The notes under the pieces were generated by a model. That model was given only the letters and a program-made list of their open reading frames with translations. It was not told the DNA's origin and did no database searches. The position numbers and the translations under genes were made by a program. From Candidatus Enterococcus ferrettii (lineage in GTDB: Bacteria; Bacillota; Bacilli; Lactobacillales; Enterococcaceae), in assembly GCF_017377655.1 (NCBI RefSeq), contig NZ_JAFREL010000016.1, positions 229,766 through 293,765 of the forward strand: 64,000 nucleotides of DNA, in the 5' to 3' direction. Within the stretch, counting starts at the first letter, position 1. Every line of letters starts with the position of its first letter. This document shows positions 60,301 through 64,000 of the stretch, piece by piece.

Positions 60301-62137
60301 CATTCGGTTGTACACCAGCTGGAGAACCATTCTCATCAAACCCTGTCAGCTTGTAATCCACGTTTTCGGTTAAAGGAACAAATTCCGTATCAGAAACTTT
60401 TTTCTTCACCGTTAAATCAGTATAGGACTTAACTGCCCCAATAAAGTAATCGTGAACTACCGGATTCTTCATGCGATATTTTTCGGCATTGATCGTAATT
60501 GTCCATTCCATTGTACGATTGAAAACATCAATTGTTCCAGATTCTTTGGATAACAAATTAGGAATTAGACTAACTTGTGCTTCTTTGTTAACTGTTCCAT
60601 TAGAAATTTTGTTTTTGATCACTCGTTCTGTCGGATCGGTGATCTTCGTCGAATATCTGACAATATATGCCTGAGTGGTATTCGCTTTTGGTTGCAGGGT
60701 TAACGACCCATCTGTCTTAGAAACGACCGATAGTTCATTAGTACCGTCCCCTTGAGTGTTCACCTCGTAATCATTGCCGCCATTATAGGTGAAGCCTACC
60801 TTTTCAACAGATAAGGAGCCTGGTACAAATTCGACCCCTTGATCAGCTAAGTTAGTTGTTAACTGAGAGGCAGTGGTCATTGGCTGCTCATTGAAGTTGT
60901 ACTTAATTTCCCAATCAATGTTGCCGGTATCCTTGTTGATTGTTCCCTTTGCCTCCAATGGCTGCAAGGTTACAAAGCTCTGGCTTGCAGAAGAAGAACT
61001 GATATTGGTGGTATCTTCATAGGTATACCCATAAGCATATAAATAGTTATACTCGGTGCCAGCAATGGATTCGTCCACGTAGGTCTTACCATCTACACCA
61101 GTAACAATTGATTCAACAAAAACTGCCTTCTTATTAAGTGGTTTCGTCAGTTGAATTTCCGCGGCAACCTGATTAGTCCCAGCATTTTTTACCGATACCT
61201 TGTAGTCGCTGTCAGCTGTCAGTAAAGTTTTTTCTCCAACCAAGGCACCGTTGAAATCCACGTTGCTGGTGTAAACCTTAATGGAATCAAAAGCAAGTTT
61301 ACTAGTATAATTGTACGCTTCCACTCGAAACATTCGATTATCTTTATTGGTTCGATCTAAATTAAAAGCAGAATTGATTTGAACTGATTTAGGATTCAAA
61401 TCGTCCATGGCTACTGCTGTAGTATTTTTCCCAGTATCTACACTAGAAGTCATTTCCAAATTGAAAATAGTTTGTGTAGGTGTTGTATTAAATACGACTT
61501 TTTGTGTCTCTTCATCAATGCCGTTAACCTTCTCAAGAGAAGTCGTCAAGGTTAATTCATATTCTTCCGCTGCGACATTATCCTCTAAAAAGGTAATAGT
61601 TAATTCTTTTGTAGCAGCATTGATTTTCCAGTTTGCTGATGTCATAGGACTGAAATCACCGGATAAATCCTTGGCGATGGCAATCTGCGGGGGTAATTGG
61701 GTCGTAAAGGTATCCCCAGCCTGATAATTCTTATTGGCAAACGAGAACTTCATAGTTAATTTGATTCCTGTCATATTTGGCAGGGTATCGGAGGGCTGCA
61801 CTTCGTCCCCATTAATTTTGTACATCTTTACCGATGTGAATAGGTTATCAGTAATCGCAGTCCGAGCTGCTCTAGTTTCGGCTGCGGGCGGCTTTTCTTC
61901 TTTCGCAACCGTTGAGGATTCACTTGTTTCAGTTGAACTACTTGTTTCAGCTTTACTTTCTTGACTGCTAGAAATTGCAGTACTAGTAGTTTCTGATGAT
62001 TTGAGGTCCTCAGAAACTTGTGATTCCTTGGTAGTGCTCTCCCCGTTTGTTGTTCCTTGCGCGTATGTGAACGTCGGAACAATAATTTGTAAAATTAACA
62101 ATACTGTTAAACTTATAGTGACAAACTTTCTTTTCAC
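57332..62137 (-). CDS. LPKTG-anchored MSCRAMM-type adhesin with six CNA-B/SpaA repeats
   Basis: A 1601-residue surface protein, GTG start at 62137 (AAAGGTG upstream; the frame to 62185 has no such site). Signal peptide ends about TYAQG; then a Ser/Thr/Glu linker, a long adhesive region (about 95-1000) of Ig-like MSCRAMM domains with isopeptide-type motifs, and six CNA-B repeats of about 88 residues, each with the pattern L.K.D......L.GA.F.L ... TD..G...L..L..GDYQL VETQAP.GY (the first is most divergent). After a Thr/Ser spacer come LPKTGSQ, a hydrophobic helix and RRKRH, the sortase signal. It is expected to be anchored to the wall and to bind host matrix proteins such as collagen or fibrinogen. 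No sortase gene lies here; the housekeeping enzyme should do the work. Confidence 0.92.
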   Translation of the reverse strand: MKRKFVTISLTVLLILQIIVPTFTYAQGTTNGESTTKESQVSEDLKSSETTSTAISSSQESKAETSSSTETSESSTVAKEEKPPAAETRAARTAITDNLFTSVKMYKINGDEVQPSDTLPNMTGIKLTMKFSFANKNYQAGDTFTTQLPPQIAIAKDLSGDFSPMTSANWKINAATKELTITFLEDNVAAEEYELTLTTSLEKVNGIDEETQKVVFNTTPTQTIFNLEMTSSVDTGKNTTAVAMDDLNPKSVQINSAFNLDRTNKDNRMFRVEAYNYTSKLAFDSIKVYTSNVDFNGALVGEKTLLTADSDYKVSVKNAGTNQVAAEIQLTKPLNKKAVFVESIVTGVDGKTYVDESIAGTEYNYLYAYGYTYEDTTNISSSSASQSFVTLQPLEAKGTINKDTGNIDWEIKYNFNEQPMTTASQLTTNLADQGVEFVPGSLSVEKVGFTYNGGNDYEVNTQGDGTNELSVVSKTDGSLTLQPKANTTQAYIVRYSTKITDPTERVIKNKISNGTVNKEAQVSLIPNLLSKESGTIDVFNRTMEWTITINAEKYRMKNPVVHDYFIGAVKSYTDLTVKKKVSDTEFVPLTENVDYKLTGFDENGSPAGVQPNVNGAPDSFNGGVRIDFLGDYQQLDDTLVITIKTKLETSDQRTDIKNKATLNYGDTPGVIEYEAKGVFTDPYYTGGAKLGRASTMDDQYLYQDWLVLLNSKGTKFNMTKMADALPAGTELVPGSLRFEEVTSESMLTNIQNYLRYDYNLVPEGDDAYPTKIDTENNQVNLEFAKLGEKRVYVKYKTRVKRDWYVYQRLDNKAEVTYDSQTPVDYQYTVYANNYDYALQKSAAKDPTKENVANWTLQTRNISSNMSVEDPVISDTLTQGTTNAAYDPTSFVVTDASTGEKISTDHYRLTFEGNSFKLTFSDYKAENNIKVTYNTISEFPGLVKNQSQVDSASYGGLNIYYRQSSANVSLSFTSGSGSGVVKTADLSVIKVDKEDESNVLEGATFEILTADGNETGLKADTNVDGEVTFTGLPLGDYLLKESKAPNGYEINAEYATGKLISLTENMEPIKVTNTKTVPNSVELVKTDKLTSEPLKNAVFQLQKADGTAVDDNEYTTDIDGSIVITGLTKGDYQLVETQAPEGYQLDATPVKFTITERQGQVVNLKKTNTLSTGSVVLTKTNEQQDQMLKGAIFQLNSSDGTEMQSNLATDGNGKLTIKDLAPGDYQLVETQAPTGYELDATPVEFTITKAQAKAAEVQMINKAEPAKLGSAVLTKTDAKTGEALSGAVFELQDGQGQPLKSDLVTDESGKLSLENLTAGDYQLVETQAPTGYEADQTPVKFTVTTEAKAIELVKTNKRIEGSVLLEKVDDVTGATLPGAEFTLKSTKGKTMVDKMTTDDNGRLAVKELPEGDYQFIETKAPDGYKLDAAPVNFTIKGKDEVQVKKTNKLLPNTVVLNKIDSQTSERLAKADFELQDDKGKTLQKNLTTNEAGTFVLEDLAPGKYQLVETQAPAGYVLDNTPVTFEVKDEKESLTLTKKNTKEETETKLPTTSGGSTQSTQSTQRLNRTYLPKTGSQNAPILLIIGALLIIVVGVVYVRRKRH

Positions 62138-62527
62138 TTCCCCACACCTTTCTAACCTTCGCCTATACATTATATTTAACAACAAAATAACTTAATGATC
62201 AGAAAAAAATTTGTTTTGTTACTTTTTTTTAATCTAGTGACTTTTTTTTTGATTTTCTGAAGAATTTAACAATCATGATTCTAATTTGAAAAGGATTCCA
62301 ACCAACTATTTACTGTTGATCATTTATTCACTTTCCTAGTTACTGAGCGAAAATAATTTATTTTTTGATACACAAAATGACCTACGGCAGGATTTAAGTA
62401 ATGTCTTTTGCCTTTTAATTTAAACTCTCAATGGTGTTCTTTGGTAGATTGAACTTTTGGAAATTTTTATGCAAACAAATAGAAAAACGTCTCATGTAGT
62501 TTTTTATTCATCGAATACGAAACTATT
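62138..62527. other. Upstream region of the adhesin gene
   Basis: AT-rich, no gene. A TATAAT on the minus strand (62169-62174) is a candidate -10 for the adhesin, but no good -35 is visible. Confidence 0.4.
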
Positions 62528-62547
62528 AATTAGATATATATCTAATT
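62528..62547. promoter_or_regulatory. Perfect 20-bp palindrome before the decayed ABC exporter
   Basis: AATTAGATATATATCTAATT is its own reverse complement and lies 18 bp upstream of the ATG, next to the AAAGGG site. It fits an operator for the ArsR-type regulator whose remnant is encoded downstream. Confidence 0.55.
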
Positions 62548-62565
62548 AGGAAAGGGCGAACTACG

Positions 62566-63152
62566 ATGAAACAAATCATTAAAAATCCCAAACTGCTTCT
62601 ATCAATAACCTTGTTCTCCAGTATTATTTCCTCCATTGTCGCCATTTAATCTGCTTTTTGTTGCGAGGTATCTTGAACGCTGCTGTTACACGGGCTCGCG
62701 CCCTATTCCTGCAGACTGTGTTCATTACCATTTTCTATTTACCAGCAACCGGTTTGCTGCAATGGTTTTACGGGTATTTCAGCCATTTACCAAATGGGTT
62801 AAAGACCCCAGTCGGTGAAAACGGAAATAATCTTTCAGGAGGGCAACGACAACGGGTAGCTGTTGCTCGGGCATTAATTCAGAACAAGCCTCTTTTAATT
62901 TTGGATGAGTTTATCTCCAGGGTAGATAGCAAGACTGCTTATGACTTCGAGACTCGGCTGCTGAATGTACCAATCTTGACTTTATTGACCATTACCCATA
63001 ATTTAAGTCCCGAGCTGCTGACACAATATGATGAAATTATCTATATGGAGGAGGGAAAAATTACCGCTAGAGGATCTTACGAGGAATTACAAGGAGACCA
63101 GCACTTTGCTTCTATTAAACAAAAGAGACAAATGCAAGTAGCTCCGGTTTGA
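62566..63152 (+). pseudogene. ABC exporter remnant (membrane start plus C-terminal ATPase half)
   Basis: From ATG 62566 the frame runs MKQIIKNPKLLLSITLFSSI then stops after VAI; one base later another frame continues LLRGILNAAVTRARALFLQT and FYLPATGLLQWFYGYFSHLP. The sequence then jumps to NGLKTPVGENGNNLSGGQRQ, the end of an ATPase domain (signature intact), LLILDEFISRVDSKTAYDFE (Walker B and D-loop, with FISRV for the usual ATSAL) and the His-loop ITHNLS. About 400 residues including Walker A are missing compared with a full half-transporter of some 530 residues. No functional protein can result. The preceding palindrome may still bind its regulator. Confidence 0.85.
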
Positions 63153-63197
63153 TTTATGATGAAAGAGAACGTTAATCTAGTTATTCAAGGAGAACGA

Positions 63198-63958
63198 ATG
63201 ATGACTTCCTTTCCTATCAATCAGCAACTAAATCCGTATTTCGAAACCCTTTTTCTACTGCATTTGACCCCCTTCGATGAGAAGGCTAAGCAAGAGACCC
63301 TTGCCGAGCTTGATCACTTAGGGATCGATGCTGCAAGTTTTTATGAGAACCATTATTCAACGATAACTTCTTACTATTCCACCTTTGAAGAAAACCGTGT
63401 TGCAACAGCCTCGTCCTATTTTGGAGCAACTGATTCAAGCAATTGTGCTAAATTTACCCGCCTTTGAAGCAGCAGAAAAGCGAGTCCAAAAAGGGCTGCA
63501 AACCTTGTTGAAAAAATATGTACAGAACATGCAATCAGAAAACTTTTTACGCGAGACAACAGATAAACTGATTTTAGATACCACGGTTACACCAACCTTA
63601 GCTGTACCTATGTCGATTCTGATTTTTATGGATCAATGCTACTACGGTCTCTTATGTGACAATATTGGTCGAAGCAGTAACAACACCCCACTGTCTAAAG
63701 AGGATTTGTTGATTGGTCTTAAGGCCATCAGCGATAAAAACAAGCTGGAAATTTTAAGCTTTCTAAAGGAAAAGTCCAGCTACAATTTGGAGCTTGCAAA
63801 ACAATTGAATCTAACACCGGCCACAATTTCTCATCACATGAATACCTATTAAATGCCGGTTTTATAAAAATTGAGAAAAAAGGCAAAGCCATTATACTTT
63901 AAATGAAGAAGCACTTGAGCACTTTATTCAAGAACTTCGTCGGGAGTTGCTAAAATAG
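63198..63958 (+). pseudogene. ArsR-family regulator remnant, frameshifted
   Basis: Start at ATG 63198 behind AAGGAG (an upstream ATG at 63156 is less likely). The first frame reads MMTSFPINQQLNPYFETLFL to about FEENRV, then shifts by one base near 63400 and goes on LQQPRPILEQLIQAIVLNLP to an ArsR-type winged helix: LLIGLKAISDKNKLEILSFL, LELAKQLNLTPATISHHMN. Two further frame changes near 63850-63900 lead through LLNAGFIKIEKKGKAI to TLNEEALEHFIQELRRELLK and TAG at 63958. The full protein would be about 250 residues. It was probably the regulator of the ABC exporter just upstream, and both have decayed together. Confidence 0.8.
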
Positions 63959-64000
63959 TTAAAACGCCAAAACAGCTAACTGCTATGCTACCCCTAACTA

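Noticed and set aside
1..64000. tRNA, rRNA, prophage, integrase and insertion-sequence signals
   Set aside because: No cloverleaf-like sequence, rRNA segment, transposase or integrase motif was seen on either strand; a tRNAscan/ISfinder search would settle it.

Overview
The window looks like chromosomal DNA of a low-GC Firmicute, most probably an Enterococcus other than E. faecalis. Support comes from a complete agmatine deiminase pathway, a very large LPKTG adhesin, a C39-type secreted protein with a KxYKxGKxW leader, many PTS and sugar operons under PRD and LacI regulators, cre-like sites, a methionine T-box and strong AGGAGG ribosome binding sites. I see no tRNA, rRNA, CRISPR array, intact insertion sequence or phage gene. 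The species call is inference.

Region by region. (1) 1-10.8 kb, all minus strand: a PRD-type regulator cut by the window edge; a fructose-family PTS operon (EIIB, EIIA, a second nearly identical EIIB, EIIC) with an allulose-6-phosphate-3-epimerase-like enzyme and a badly decayed transketolase; then a galactitol-family PTS operon (PRD regulator, EIIA, EIIB, EIIC, PfkB-type sugar-phosphate kinase, class II aldolase). (2) 11-24.6 kb: an alpha-galactoside/oligosaccharide regulon made of an ABC importer (binding protein and two permeases), two LacI regulators, an aldo/keto reductase, an MFS transporter, a GH36 alpha-galactosidase, a sugar O-acetyltransferase, a PucR-like regulator and the shared MsmK-type ATPase. 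Repeated promoters and operators tie it together. (3) 24.8-29.4 kb: a rhodanese-like protein without its catalytic cysteine and a small surface-protein locus (membrane-anchored peptide, WxL-locus-like secreted subunit, membrane-anchored beta protein and a divergent pectate-lyase-like adhesin whose C-terminal domain resembles the subunit). (4) 29.4-38 kb: mostly single housekeeping or accessory genes, including a MetE-like methyltransferase under a T-box, three GNAT acetyltransferases, an AbrB-family membrane protein, a lipoprotein with duplicated EF-hand repeats and a CPBP protease. (5) 38-46 kb: the agmatine pathway (permease, agmatine deiminase, putrescine carbamoyltransferase, carbamate kinase), an RpiR regulator, and a second permease plus divergent carbamoyltransferase of unknown substrate. 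(6) 46-57 kb: a 44-codon membrane peptide, two secreted proteins sharing YRVYNPNSGEH-type repeats (one ends in a C39-like peptidase domain), a lipoprotein, a succinate-semialdehyde-type dehydrogenase and a BceRSAB-like two-component/ABC module. (7) 57-64 kb: a 1601-residue LPKTG adhesin with six CNA-B/SpaA-type repeats, then remnants of an ABC exporter and its ArsR-type regulator.

How the parts work together: the first 25 kb is carbohydrate uptake and entry into glycolysis, with several cre-like sites suggesting CcpA control. The agmatine block yields putrescine, ATP, CO2 and ammonia. The remaining large genes are secreted, lipid-anchored or sortase-anchored surface proteins. Two unrelated lipoprotein genes, 12 kb apart, carry almost the same promoter, which suggests a shared regulator.
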